Assembly: GCF_029689945.1 (NCBI RefSeq)
Contig: NZ_CP121451.1
Span: 5,332,001-5,396,000 of the forward strand
From: Paenibacillus amylolyticus
GTDB taxonomy: Bacteria; Bacillota; Bacilli; Paenibacillales; Paenibacillaceae
Length of the DNA stretch: 64,000 bases
Direction of reading: 5' to 3'
A model generated the notes under the pieces. It saw only the letters and a program-made list of their open reading frames with translations, did no database searches and was not told the DNA's origin. Numbering within the stretch: position 1 is the stretch's first letter; the number at the start of each line of letters is the position of its first letter. Positions 7,278 through 17,447 of the stretch are shown one piece after another. The position numbers and the translations under genes were made by a program.

Positions 7278-10014
7278 TTATGAGCTTATTTTATTCTGTT
7301 GATACTGTTCAAGCGAAACCAGCACTTCCCGTGGTTTGCTACCCTCGTAGGGACCAATGACACCCCGTGCTTCCATGGAGTCAATCAAACGCGCAGCACG
7401 TGTGTAACCAACCCGCATACGACGTTGCAACAGGGAGACTGACGCTTGTTTTGCCTCCAAAATAATCTGAACGGCTTGTTCATACAACTCATCCTGTACT
7501 TCATCTGCTGCCTGAATGGAATCATCCACTTCAGGTACAATGGACTCATCATACTGCGCTTCACCTTGACCACGTACGTAATTTACAATATTCTCGACTT
7601 CTTCATCACTCATAAATGCACCTTGTACCCGAACCGGTTTGGATGCACCCATTGGCATGAACAACATGTCTCCACGACCCAACAGCTTCTCGGCCCCACC
7701 CATATCCAGAATTGTACGGGAATCCACTTGTGAAGATACGCCGAAGGCAATCCGTGATGGAATGTTAGCCTTGATAACCCCGGTAATAACGTCAACCGAA
7801 GGACGTTGTGTAGCAATAATCAGATGGATACCGGCTGCACGAGCCATCTGAGCGAGTCGCGCAATGGCATCCTCCACATCACCGGCGGCAACCATCATCA
7901 GATCTGCGAGCTCATCCACAATGACAACGATATAAGGCAGAACAGCCGCAGGATTATCTTTCATCAGATTGTTGTAGCCCTCGACGTTACGTGTGCCTGA
8001 TTTGGAGAACAGTTCATATCGTTTCTCCATCTCCACCACAATCTTTTTGAGAGCGAGTGACGCTCGTTTAGGATCAGTTACCACTGGCGCCATCAGATGC
8101 GGAATGCCGTTATATACGTTCAACTCAACCATCTTGGGATCGACCATCAGGAACTTCACTTCATCCGGCTTGGCTTTGTACAATATGCTGGTAATAATTC
8201 CGTTTATACACACGGACTTACCGGAACCTGTCGCACCCGCGACCAGCAAATGGGGCATACGAGCCAAGTTACCAATGATCGTCTGTCCGGAGATATCTCG
8301 ACCAAATGCAATGGTTACTTTGGATTCTGCATCCTGGAACGTAGCTGTCTCCATTACCTCTCGCATCGTTACAACCGATACCTCACCATTAGGGACCTCG
8401 ATACCTATGGCAGACTTCCCGGGAATTGGCGCTTCCATCCGGATATCCTTCGCCGCCAGAGCCAGCGCAATATCGTCAGTCAGGCTGACAATCCTGCTGA
8501 CCTTGACACCAATATCAGGCTGAATTTCATACCTTGTAACGGCAGGACCCGAACCACTTCAAGTACTTTGGCACGAACACCGAAGCTTTCCAGTGTAGCT
8601 TCCAGCTTGCGCGCTGTCTGCATATAATCCTTCTGGTCACCCGCCTTGCCTCCATTGTTCGGCTTGGCAAGGAGACGGAAGGATGGCAGCTTGTACGGTT
8701 TTGGAGGCGGTGGCGGTGGTTTGATGGGTTGAGCGTCCTGCCCCTCGGGAGTTGCACTATCTGTAGCCGCAGGTGGATCATTCGGCAGTTCTTCTCCACT
8801 CTGAATTCCATCCACAGCATTCAACTCGGCCATACCCGCATCGGATGCAGACCACTCTGTCTCTATCAGTTCGTCCGTTATTTTGATCGCATGTTCGTCC
8901 TGCTGAGCTACATTTGGATCGGCAAGATCGTCAGGGAAAGGATACGCATCGTCCAGATCATCTTCCATGCTCGCATCCTCGGCTCTGACATGCTCGAAAA
9001 AGTCTCGAATGATCGGCGCTGAGTTAGGTTTAGCCTGAACAGGAACATGCGAAGAGGCTGATGTGTTCACTGCGTCTTCGGTTGTATCCTGCCACACTGC
9101 TGCATTGTGATCTTGTTCAGCGCGGTATACAACCTGTTCTGTTTCGGCAGAATCGGCCTCATCCATTTCATGTCCTGATGTCGCTTGCTCTCGATTAGCT
9201 CCCCATTTTCCGAAAAGTTGAAAGAATATTGGGGCTTTTCGTTTTGGCAGACGCTGTTCCTCTAATTCATCCTCGTACTCGTCTTCATCATCTTCGACAG
9301 GAACAGGCACCACTTTACGAGCGTTACCTTTTTTCCTTCCATCAGAAGCCACAGCTGATCGTGCAGAAGTCCGCGATTCCATCTTCTTGTACATCGAACT
9401 CCCGGCATCCCAAATCTTTGTACGGAATATTCGAATCAGATCCACATAGGATAGACTCGTAATCAGCATAAAGCTGATGACAAACATGACAATCATGATA
9501 AGTCTCGCACCAAGGCTTCCGAACAGCCACAGGAAAAGAGCAAATTGCCCAGCTCCGAGATAACCACCGCTGATATCCTTATTAAGCATGGAGTCTCTCT
9601 CCCCTGGTGCAGCGGGGGTTAGCAACTCGGTTTGCATATCGTTATGTACCTGTGTAATCACAGCACCAGGCTCAAGCGCACCAACCGGAATGAGCTTCTG
9701 GTGCATAGCAGAGACGGTACTCATCAGGGTTAAGGCAAAAACCAGCAATACCAATCCTGTTTTGCGTGTGGTCCAGCCACTCGGCCATTTCCGATGAATC
9801 ATCACCATGAGACCGTAATAAATACCTACAAGTGGAATCGCAAAATAAAACTTACCAAGTATCAATCCAAACATCTTGGAAAGCGAACGTCCAACGGTGG
9901 CTTCACCCGATAATGCAATGACAGCGAGCGTAATAAGCACAATCCCGTAAATTTCGTATTTTAAAACGCCGCTAAAACCAGCGCCCTTTTTTTCTTCTTT
10001 TTTCTTCTGGCCAA
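7278..10014 (-). CDS. spoIIIE: DNA translocase SpoIIIE/FtsK (two frameshifts in this sequence)
   Basis: This septal DNA pump has an N-terminal four-helix membrane domain, an acidic Pro-rich linker, a RecA-like motor with Walker A GATGSGKS and Walker B VIVDELAD, and a C-terminal winged gamma domain. It moves DNA through the septum in division and sporulation. The frame is broken twice. At 8548-8550 the minus strand reads GGG where GGGG gives [17 protein letters not shown], and at 9987-9993 the A7 run needs A8. The second repair joins the frame to a TTG start at 10014 with a GGGGGTGA site seven bases upstream and a Lys-rich start (MARRKKKKK). Corrected length is 912 residues. The N-terminal repair is the less certain of the two. 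The locus (tepA, ylzJ upstream) is that of B. subtilis spoIIIE. Confidence 0.88.
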
Positions 10015-10104
10015 AATCAGGTCACCCCCAGAAGAATATTATACCATACATATATATTCCGTACATATGTTCTTTTTCTGCTCAATTTGTCTGAATTCGT
10101 CGCG

Positions 10105-10335
10105 TTATGCTGATCCCGGGTTACCTGAAAGCGGTATGGTTGAACCGGGCATATTGGCAGGATCGAGATAGGCTTCAAGCGGACAATCCAGCAAACGTAC
10201 AATAACAGCTTCATTGTCATTAACAGGCCGCACCTGCATCAACAGACCATTCATCTTGATTTCCCTTGTATCTTCGCCCTCTTTCCACATTCCCGACCAA
10301 AGCTGTTCAGGGGGCATCACTGTATACATCGTCAT
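10105..10335 (-). CDS. ylzJ: YlzJ-like small protein
   Basis: The 76-residue protein belongs to the YlzJ family that lies between tepA and spoIIIE in Bacillales. It is soluble, with MPPEQLW near the start and no known motif for catalysis. Function is not established. Its ATG overlaps the stop of tepA (ATGA), which indicates translational coupling. A GGGAGG site lies nine bases upstream inside tepA. Confidence 0.82.
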   Translation of the reverse strand: MTMYTVMPPEQLWSGMWKEGEDTREIKMNGLLMQVRPVNDNEAVIVRLLDCPLEAYLDPANMPGSTIPLSGNPGSA

Positions 10336-11105
10336 TGGGTATAACCTCCCGCTTGCAGAGTCTGTCTCTTGTCGCCTATGAGCTGATTTAACTGGGCAAT
10401 CGCTTGTCCAATTCCGCCTACCGCATCCATCAAACCATATTTCACCGCATCTGCGCTTCCTACAGCTGTCCCGATGTCCCGATTCAACTCACCGGTCTTA
10501 AACATCAGTTCTTTGAACATCTCTTCCGAGATATTCGAATGAGAAGTCACGAATCGAACAACCCGTTCCTGCATTTTCTCCATGTACTCAAACGTCTGAG
10601 GTACACCAATGACAAGGCCGTTCATCCGGATGGGATGAATCGTCATCGTTGCACTTCCGGCAATCAGGGAATACGTTGAAGCTACAGCAATCGGTACTCC
10701 AATGCTATGCCCGCCGCCAATAACCACCGTAACCGTAGGTTTGCTTAGAGAAGCAATCATCTCTGCAATGGCCAGACCTGCCTCCACATCTCCCCCTACC
10801 GTGTTCAAAATGATCAAAATGCCTTCGATACGCTGATTCTGTTCTGCAGCCACCAGCTGTGGAATGATATGCTCGTACTTTGTTGTTTTATTTTGTGGGG
10901 GCAAAATCAAATGCCCTTCGACCTGCCCGATAATGGTCATACAGAAAATATTCGATTCACCTGCCGGCGACTGTGTCTGCCCAAATTGCTGAATAGTCTC
11001 CGTCACGGGAGAGATGTTCTTCTCCTCCTGTATTGGAATCTCCGGTGCTTCAACTTCCGGCTGATTGGATCTTGATGCCTGCTTGCCATTCATACGTTCA
11101 TTCAT
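10332..11105 (-). CDS. tepA: Translocation-enhancing protein TepA, ClpP-like protease
   Basis: The 257-residue protein has the Clp/crotonase fold of the TepA/YmfB family: [14 protein letters not shown], the nucleophile-loop region [14 protein letters not shown], and [10 protein letters not shown] near the catalytic His position. The first 60 or so residues are polar and variable. TepA of B. subtilis has been linked to protein export and germination. I start at 11105 because GGAGAAGGGG lies about nine bases upstream; an ATG nine codons earlier has no site. Overlap with ylzJ shows an operon. Confidence 0.88.
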   Translation of the reverse strand: MNERMNGKQASRSNQPEVEAPEIPIQEEKNISPVTETIQQFGQTQSPAGESNIFCMTIIGQVEGHLILPPQNKTTKYEHIIPQLVAAEQNQRIEGILIILNTVGGDVEAGLAIAEMIASLSKPTVTVVIGGGHSIGVPIAVASTYSLIAGSATMTIHPIRMNGLVIGVPQTFEYMEKMQERVVRFVTSHSNISEEMFKELMFKTGELNRDIGTAVGSADAVKYGLMDAVGGIGQAIAQLNQLIGDKRQTLQAGGYTQ

Positions 11106-11233
11106 TTCAGTAATCCCCTTCTCCAGAAACATTTAATGTATTCCTTAGTATGGGGAATTTTCCAGCTGCCTTATACCCGCTTCATCCAAATTGCTTCACC
11201 GGATGATTCTATTGCAGAGCTTCGTAAAAACGT

Positions 11234-11288
11234 AAAAAAAGCCCCTTCTCTACGAGGAACCGTCCAATATTACTCGTAGAGAAGGGGC
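11234..11288 (-). terminator. Strong terminator after the RNase J gene
   Basis: A perfect 16-bp stem (GCCCCTTCTCTACGAG and its complement) with a 16-base loop is followed on the minus strand by a run of seven T. It lies between the RNase J stop (11327) and tepA and so separates their transcripts. Confidence 0.93.
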
Positions 11289-11326
11289 GACTGTGTGCCT
11301 GAATATATGTTTTTGTTTATCCTATT

Positions 11327-13006
11327 TTAAACTTCCATAATGATTGGCAAAATCATCGGTCTACGACGAGTTTGCTCATACAGGAAGCGTCCCAATGCAT
11401 CTTTAACGTTCGTTTTGAGTGAAGCCCACTCGTTAACGTTCTCACTCATCAACTTTTGCAATGTGCTGCTAACGATCCGGTTGGCCTCATCAAGAAGTCC
11501 TTCCGATTCACGTACATACACAAATCCGCGAGAGATGATGTCCGGACCGGAAACGATTTTTCCATCCTGTTTGCTCAGTGTTACCACGACAACAAGGATA
11601 CCATCTTGTGAAAGCAATTTGCGGTCACGCAGTACAATGTTACCCACATCACCTACACCCAAGCCATCGATCAACACGTTGCCTGCAGTGACTTTACCTG
11701 CTCTGCGTGCGGCTCCACCTTGGATTTCAATCACTTCACCGATGTCCGTGATGAAAATGTTTTCCGGTTCTACGCCAACAGATTCTGCAAGAACCGCGTG
11801 GCGGCGCTGCATACGGAATTCACCGTGGATTGGCAAGAAGAATTTCGGTTTCATCAGGTTAAGCATCAGTTTCAGCTCTTCCTGGCTACCGTGACCAGAT
11901 ACGTGAACCCCACTGTTAGCACCGCTGTAATGCACGTTAGCGCCCAGACGGAACAGTTCATCAATCGTACGGCCTACATATTTCTCATTACCTGGAACCG
12001 GAGTTGCTGCGATAATGACAGTGTCGCCTGGCAGGATGTCCACTTTACGGTGTGTGGAACGAGCCATACGTGTCAGTGCCGACATAGGCTCTCCCTGACT
12101 TCCTGTGCAGAGAATTACAACGCGATCAGCAGCCATCTTGCCTACTTCTTCAGGTTCAATGATCATGCCATCCGGAATCTCAAGGTAACCCAGTTCTGAA
12201 GCAATACCCACGACATTCACCATGCTGCGTCCGATAACTGCAACTTTACGTCCAGTCACTTCTGCTGCATTGATGACTTGTTGGATACGGTGTACATTGG
12301 AGGCAAATGTCGCTACAACAACACGTTGACTCGCTTTACGGAAGATATCTTCCAGAACGATACCCACATTTTTCTCCGATGGTGTGAATCCAGGCTTCTC
12401 AGCGTTCGTACTGTCAGACAACAGTGCTAGCACGCCATTGGTTCCGATCTGTGCCATACGCTGAAGATCCGCATATTGACCGTTAACTGGCGTATGGTCG
12501 AATTTGAAGTCACCTGTGTGAACAACTGCACCTTCCGGTGTTTCGATACATACACCAACAGAATCCGGAATACTATGGTTAGTAGCGAAGAACGAAGCTT
12601 TCAATGCGTTTCCAAGTTGAATCTCGGAATCGGCATCAATCAGAATACGTTTGGTTTCACCCAGCAAGTTCGCTTCTTTCAACTTGTTCTCTACAAGTCC
12701 AAGCGTAAGTCTTGTTCCGTAGACAGGAACATTCAGATGTTTGAGGACATATGGCAGACCACCAATGTGATCCTCATGTCCGTGAGTAAGGATGATGCCT
12801 CTTACTTTGTCACGGTTCTCAGTCAGGTAAGAAATGTCAGGGATGACAATATCAATACCAAGCATATCTTCTTCAGGGAATTTAAGACCAGCATCTACGA
12901 CTACAATGTCGTTGGCGTATTGGATGACGTACATATTTTTACCAATCTCGCCTACGCCGCCCAAAGCAAAAATCATCAGTTTATCGTTATTATTTTTCTT
13001 AGACAA
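11327..13006 (-). CDS. rnjB: Ribonuclease J (rnjB position)
   Basis: The 559-residue enzyme is a beta-CASP metallo-beta-lactamase nuclease that acts in 5' end maturation and decay of RNA. The metal motif HGHEDH (in LTHGHEDHIGGLPY) is complete, as is HTGDFKFD, followed by the beta-CASP motifs (including CTGSQGEPMSAL and SGHGSQEE) and a C-terminal domain. The gene order dapG-dapA-rnj-tepA is that of B. subtilis rnjB (RNase J2), but J2 of B. subtilis has a degenerate metal motif, so this copy may be catalytically closer to J1. The start is a TTG with AGGAGG eleven bases upstream. Confidence 0.9.
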   Translation of the reverse strand: MSKKNNNDKLMIFALGGVGEIGKNMYVIQYANDIVVVDAGLKFPEEDMLGIDIVIPDISYLTENRDKVRGIILTHGHEDHIGGLPYVLKHLNVPVYGTRLTLGLVENKLKEANLLGETKRILIDADSEIQLGNALKASFFATNHSIPDSVGVCIETPEGAVVHTGDFKFDHTPVNGQYADLQRMAQIGTNGVLALLSDSTNAEKPGFTPSEKNVGIVLEDIFRKASQRVVVATFASNVHRIQQVINAAEVTGRKVAVIGRSMVNVVGIASELGYLEIPDGMIIEPEEVGKMAADRVVILCTGSQGEPMSALTRMARSTHRKVDILPGDTVIIAATPVPGNEKYVGRTIDELFRLGANVHYSGANSGVHVSGHGSQEELKLMLNLMKPKFFLPIHGEFRMQRRHAVLAESVGVEPENIFITDIGEVIEIQGGAARRAGKVTAGNVLIDGLGVGDVGNIVLRDRKLLSQDGILVVVVTLSKQDGKIVSGPDIISRGFVYVRESEGLLDEANRIVSSTLQKLMSENVNEWASLKTNVKDALGRFLYEQTRRRPMILPIIMEV

Positions 13007-13288
13007 ATGAATCTAAACCTCCTATGGTAGTTGGACGTCGTACCTTATTATTTATTGTAAGTTAAGAAAGTAGTCCATACATCACATACCCATCTATCGG
13101 GATGAATGCAAAAGAACACCTTTATTCACGATATTTGGAAGAAGTTCTTCGAAGTTATTCCCTTTTACCAACAAGTTGGATTTGAAAATTCCCTCTTAGC
13201 CGTTCCTTCCTTTTTCACCGCAAAGCCACACCACGAAACGATGTCGCTTTCAATTTCAAAAAAATACCGCACCCAGTCACTTGACATC

Positions 13289-13318
13289 ATTATACATGAT
13301 TAAAAACAAAAAAAACAA
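13289..13318 (-). promoter_or_regulatory. Candidate sigma-A promoter of rnjB
   Basis: TTGTTT (13313-13318), an 18-base T-rich spacer and TATAAT (13289-13294) are read on the minus strand. Transcription from here would give an untranslated leader of about 275 bases ahead of the RNase J start. Confidence 0.6.
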
Positions 13319-13382
13319 GTCACTCTCTCGTTAACCTGTAGGTTTCCCCTTGGCAATGGAAAAGAAACCTCACATTCTTCGC

Positions 13383-13416
13383 AAAAAAAAAACCGCAGCC
13401 TCGAATACGAGAAGCG
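13383..13416 (-). terminator. Terminator after dapA
   Basis: The minus strand reads CGCTTCTCG, loop TATT, CGAGGCTGCG and then ten T. The stem is imperfect but GC-rich and the T-run is strong. It lies about 65 bases after the dapA stop. Confidence 0.75.
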
Positions 13417-13481
13417 ATTCTTTTGCCGATCAGATGAAATTCTAATGATTAATATAATAGTTCCATTTGCAACCTAAATGA

Positions 13482-14360
13482 TTACAAATTAAGCAGACCT
13501 TTGATATAAACCTGCTCCTCTTCCGTTGCCGGAATAAGGGGCAAACGGACAGATCCAACGTTCAAACCACGCAATGTCAGCGCGTATTTCACCGCTACCG
13601 GGTTTGGCAGAGGTTGTGGACATTCGAACAGGCCTTTAAACACAGGGAACAGTTGCTGATGAATCTGAGCAGCCTGAAGAGGTGCTCCGCCATAGAAGGC
13701 GTCAATCATTTTCTTCATTTCAGCCCCCACGACATGACTGGCCACACTGACAATGCCATGTGCTCCAACCGCAATCGCTGGTAAGCCTGAAGCATCATCA
13801 CCAGAGTACACTCTGAAATGTTCTGGAGCGCTTGCCGCAATCAGCGTAACCTGCTCCGTAGACGCACATTCCTTCGTAGCGACGATATTGGGAATCTGTG
13901 CTAGACGAAGCGTTGTTGCTGCTGACAGGCTGGTTACTGTACGCCCAGGCACGTTGTACAGCATAATGGGAAGCTTGGTAGAGCTTGCAATCGCTTCAAA
14001 ATGTCTGTACAAACCCTCTTGGCTTGGTTTGTTGTAATACGGAACAACCAGCAATATGCCATCCACTCCGGCACGTTCAGCTTCCTGTGTCAAATGGATG
14101 GAATGTGCCGTGTTGTTGCTTCCCGTGCCGGCTATAATTTTACACCGGCCGGCCGCATGTTTCACCGCAAATTCGAATAATTGAACTTTCTCAGTATCAC
14201 TAAGTGTTGGAGACTCCCCTGTTGTTCCGGAAACCACCAGCGTCTCCGACTTTTGATCTACAATCAGATAGTCGATGAGACGTGCCGTTTCCTCCCAATG
14301 AATCTCTCCTTGTTCATTGAACGGAGTGACCATTGCTGTAATCAATCTTCCAAAGTCCAA
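13482..14360 (-). CDS. dapA: 4-hydroxy-tetrahydrodipicolinate synthase
   Basis: The 292-residue TIM-barrel enzyme condenses pyruvate with aspartate semialdehyde, the first committed step to diaminopimelate, lysine and, in spores, dipicolinate. The GTTGES loop, the Tyr of LYNVPGRT and the Schiff-base Lys in IVATKECAS are present, and length is normal for the family. The start is a TTG with AAGGAGG seven bases upstream. It follows dapG and so shares the dpa/dap transcript; a terminator follows. Confidence 0.95.
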   Translation of the reverse strand: MDFGRLITAMVTPFNEQGEIHWEETARLIDYLIVDQKSETLVVSGTTGESPTLSDTEKVQLFEFAVKHAAGRCKIIAGTGSNNTAHSIHLTQEAERAGVDGILLVVPYYNKPSQEGLYRHFEAIASSTKLPIMLYNVPGRTVTSLSAATTLRLAQIPNIVATKECASTEQVTLIAASAPEHFRVYSGDDASGLPAIAVGAHGIVSVASHVVGAEMKKMIDAFYGGAPLQAAQIHQQLFPVFKGLFECPQPLPNPVAVKYALTLRGLNVGSVRLPLIPATEEEQVYIKGLLNL

Positions 14361-14407
14361 TTCGATTCCTCCTTCAAAACAGGTTTGGCTCCTCTAACTT
14401 CAGTTCA

Positions 14408-15624
14408 TTACAAATGAAGTTCGAATGAGGCGTGAAGTGCCCTCAGGGCCTGAACCATATCTTCTTTTTTACGAGCACCCAGATCGTTGTATTTGAATCT
14501 GCCGACTGCAGGATCTGAATGTCAGCCAGTGTCAAGGACTCGACGATTCGAGCCATAATTCCAGGTACACCATTAATGCCTCCGCCAATGACGGACACTT
14601 TGGCACAACCGGACAGGCTTTGTGGCTTGAGTCCAATCTCCTGCAATACCTGTATGGCTTTCTCGGAATCACTGTCAAAAACCGTATAGACAACTCCCGA
14701 GGGGGTAACATTAATAAAATCAACGCTGATGGAATTCTCAGCCATGGTTTTGAACACCTTTAGTTGCAATCGATCTGCACCACCAGGCACATCCACCGTA
14801 ATTTGCGTTACATTGCTTACGTAGGCGATGCCTGTTACATAACGGTCAACAATGCCTGTCTGTACATCCCGAAAACCTTCCGGATGCGTAACCAGCGTTC
14901 CTTCCGTGTCTGCAAAAGTAGATCTTACCCGCACTGGAATCTGGGATTGCATGGCAATTTCAACCGCACGTGGATGGATTACCTTGGCGCCGTGGTGGGC
15001 CATATTACAGATTTCAGCGTAACTCACAACAGTCAGCGGACGCGCATCCTCAACAATTCGCGGATCAGCAGTGAGTATCCCGTTCACATCTGTGTAGATA
15101 TCCACCATTTCAGCCCGTAAGGCTGCACCAAGAGCTGTTGCAGACGTATCGCTTCCTCCACGACCCAATGTTGTGAAGTCTCCGTTCTCCGTCTGCCCCT
15201 GGAATCCGGTTACAATAACGACACGGCCCAGCTTCAGCTGCTCCAACACACGAACAGGACGGACATCCAATATCCGGGCATTCCCGAAATTGTCGTCCGT
15301 CACAAAACCTGCTTGTGCACCGGTCAGCACTGTAGTTGGAATGCCTTCGTGTTCGAGTAAGCTGCTGAAAGTCGTTGCAGATATGATTTCACCACAGCAC
15401 AGCAGTAAATCCTTTTCGCGTGCGGATAGTGCGTTTCCGTTCTGTGCAGCCCAGTCCAGCAACGTATCGGTCGCATATGGCTCGCCGCGGCGCCCCATTG
15501 CAGACACAACGATGACTAGACTCAATCCTGCCTCAAGTTCACGTTTAACGTGACGGAGCACATGCTCTCTCGCCTGAACAGTGGAGAGAGACGTGCCTCC
15601 GAATTTCTGTACCATGATACGCAT
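14408..15624 (-). CDS. dapG: Aspartokinase I (frameshift near the 3' end)
   Basis: The enzyme phosphorylates aspartate at the head of the lysine/diaminopimelate pathway. It has the kinase motif KFGGTS at the N-terminus, the GRGGSDTSA loop, and two ACT regulatory domains in the last third. As given, the frame ends at 14443 with an aberrant WVLVKKKIWFRP tail. The T6 run at 14465-14470 needs one more base, after which the protein reads VLVKKEDMVQALRALHASFEL and ends at 14408, giving the normal 405 residues. The start at 15624 has a GGAGG site seven bases upstream. In B. subtilis DapG is the diaminopimelate-sensitive isozyme. Confidence 0.92.
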
Positions 15625-15683
15625 CTTTATTCCTCCATTTGTGTACGCAAGAAGACTGGACACGGGTCAAATCAACAAATGGA

Positions 15684-15746
15684 TCACTCTTGGGAGCGTT
15701 CTGATGCAATAATTTCAGCATTTTATACGGCATTCCATGCCGCTCC
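15684..15746 (-). pseudogene. asd: Degenerate 3' remnant of aspartate-semialdehyde dehydrogenase gene
   Basis: Just upstream of dapG the minus strand encodes GAAWNAV, then a stop codon where Gln is expected, then NAEIIASERSQE and a stop. GAAWNAVQ-AE is the conserved C-terminal signature of bacterial Asd, and asd normally lies exactly here, between dpaB and dapG. The codon before the Gly is also a stop and nothing upstream resembles Asd, so only about 20 codons remain. The whole dpaB-dapG gap is about 300 bases, against roughly 1 kb needed for asd. The rest of the gap (15750-15921) holds no feature I recognise apart from a short GCTTGC/GCAAGC repeat near 15760-15788. Confidence 0.6.
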
Positions 15747-15921
15747 TTAGACCTCTCCCGCTTGCTTAACCTTTGCTGCCCGCAAGCAGGAATGTCTTAT
15801 AGACAGGAACGTGGACACAAGTAGCTGTTCAATCCAGCATATCGTCCCCCATGATTTTCTTTGTCTCTCAAACCCTTCATTTCTCCAAGCGCATAAACGT
15901 TGTCACCAAATCAGTAATTCC

Positions 15922-16518
15922 TTAAGCTTGTGAAGAACGCTCCACAATCATCGGCTGTAGCTGTTTGCCCTCAAGGGCACTCCAGCAAGCCTCTGGAATC
16001 AATTCCATTTTGGCGACTAACGAGTTTGGTTTCTTCACTGGATCGTCCTGCCCAAATGGCACAAAATACAAATATTTGGCCACGAGCAATTTGGCGATAT
16101 TCGCAGCATTCAAGCCCAGACCGTCATTCGTGGAAATGGCAAGTACAAGCGGACGCTGATTGCGCATCTGCGCTTTGGCTGCCATTAGCACTGGACTGTC
16201 GGTCATCGCATTAGCCAGCTTGCTTGTTGTATTGCCTGTGCATGGAGCAATTACCAGCACATCAAGCAGCTTGGAAGGCCCTAATGGCTCCGCTTCAACA
16301 ATTGTAGAAATGATATCATTACCCGTTATATCTTTCAACTGTTTTTGCCAATTTTGCGCCGTACCGAAGCGTGTGTCGGTTGTCAGAACCGAATTCGAAA
16401 TAATCGGAATGACGTTGGCGCCTTCAGCCACGAAGCGGCTAATCACCGGCATAACCTCTTCAAACGTACAATGAGACCCCGTAATTGCATAACCTACCGT
16501 TTTTCCCTGCCAGTTCAT
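15922..16518 (-). CDS. dpaB: Dipicolinate synthase subunit B
   Basis: The 198-residue protein is a flavoprotein-like (DFP family) subunit that, with DpaA, makes dipicolinic acid in the mother cell for spore heat resistance. The N-terminal YAITGSHCTFEEV, the VIAPCTGNTTSKLANAMTD segment and the LVLAISTNDGLG segment are typical of SpoVFB. Its ATG overlaps the dpaA stop by four bases, so the two subunits are made together. Confidence 0.95.
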   Translation of the reverse strand: MNWQGKTVGYAITGSHCTFEEVMPVISRFVAEGANVIPIISNSVLTTDTRFGTAQNWQKQLKDITGNDIISTIVEAEPLGPSKLLDVLVIAPCTGNTTSKLANAMTDSPVLMAAKAQMRNQRPLVLAISTNDGLGLNAANIAKLLVAKYLYFVPFGQDDPVKKPNSLVAKMELIPEACWSALEGKQLQPMIVERSSQA

Positions 16519-17414
16519 GATTTAACCTCCCGTGCGTTCTGTTCTTCCAAAAGCAAACGGATCAACGCGTCGGCAATAATGCCGCCAGCCGTTTTGGGAG
16601 CAACAATGCCGGGGAGGCCAGGCGCAAGTAGCGCTTTGATACCGCGTTTGTCGGCATACCTGAAATCACAGCCGCCTGGAGCGGATGCGAGGTCGATAAT
16701 AACAGCCTTTTGCGGCATTCTGGACAGGATTTGTGCTGTGATTATCATAGTCGGTATCGTATTAAAAAGCAAGTCAACTTCCCCGGTTTGAGCGGCCAAA
16801 TCCGTTGTCATGAAAGGCTTCCAGCCCATGATTGTTGCGCGGGCAGCATCCTCTTCCCGCCTGATTCCCACCCGTACATTTGCTCCAAGTCCCTGCAGTG
16901 TTTTGGCCATGGTGAAACCTGTTCGACCAATGCCAAGCACGATGCATTCCGAACCATGGATTGTGAAGTCCGTCTCCCGAATAGCTATGGCGATGGCTCC
17001 CTCAGCTGTTGGAATGGAGTTATAAAGTGCAATATCATCACGATCGAGTACTTCAACAAGTCGTAGCCCATTTTCAAGACAAAGCTCGCGCAAGAACGGC
17101 TTAGCCATACCTGTGAACACGATACAATGCTCCGGTAATGCTGCAATATGTTCCTTTTTCAAATAGATCGGCGTGTCACTAAATGAAGTACTCACTTTTC
17201 CTTGGTCATCGCAACCGACAACAGGCAGTACCAGTACGTCTGCGGAAGCAAATACTTCGTCCTCCAGTTTCTGGTGCTCGATCCCTGGAATGGAACGCTC
17301 TATTTTATTGAAACCCACCACACTTACCGTTGCATCCAGCTCAGCGCACTTTTGAATGACTTCAAGCTGCCGCGCATCTCCGCCCAGGACTACAATCCGG
17401 ACTCCGGTCAGCAT
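16515..17414 (-). CDS. dpaA: Dipicolinate synthase subunit A
   Basis: The 299-residue protein is the NAD(P)-binding subunit SpoVFA. It has an N-terminal domain beginning LTGVRIVVLGGD and a Rossmann domain with VLGIGRTGFTMA. It oxidises the dihydrodipicolinate pathway intermediate to dipicolinate. I begin at the ATG at 17414, which has an AAAGGAG site ten bases upstream; the open frame runs about 34 codons further without a site. A sigma-K-like promoter lies just upstream, in line with mother-cell expression. Confidence 0.94.
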   Translation of the reverse strand: MLTGVRIVVLGGDARQLEVIQKCAELDATVSVVGFNKIERSIPGIEHQKLEDEVFASADVLVLPVVGCDDQGKVSTSFSDTPIYLKKEHIAALPEHCIVFTGMAKPFLRELCLENGLRLVEVLDRDDIALYNSIPTAEGAIAIAIRETDFTIHGSECIVLGIGRTGFTMAKTLQGLGANVRVGIRREEDAARATIMGWKPFMTTDLAAQTGEVDLLFNTIPTMIITAQILSRMPQKAVIIDLASAPGGCDFRYADKRGIKALLAPGLPGIVAPKTAGGIIADALIRLLLEEQNAREVKS

Positions 17415-17447
17415 CGGGACGTCACTCCTTTCACCACATGTATGCCT

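Larger units (their letters stand above)
13007..13481 (-). other. Intergenic region dapA-rnjB with a long rnjB leader
   Basis: This 475-base gap has no credible gene. It holds the dapA terminator at its right end, a promoter at 13289-13318, and then about 275 bases of AT-rich leader before the RNase J start. The leader contains weak pairings (TTTCAA / TTGAAA near 13250) but nothing I recognise as a riboswitch. The 65-codon plus-strand frame at 13106-13303 has no ribosome site of note and is not called. Confidence 0.6.

Noticed and set aside
13106..13303. 65-codon plus-strand frame in the dapA-rnjB gap
   Set aside because: No good ribosome site, no family resemblance, and the sequence is better explained as the rnjB leader.
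15625..15921. Lysine riboswitch upstream of dapG
   Set aside because: I looked for the conserved L-box core and its multi-helix layout; the gap is short and shows only the asd scrap and one small inverted repeat.
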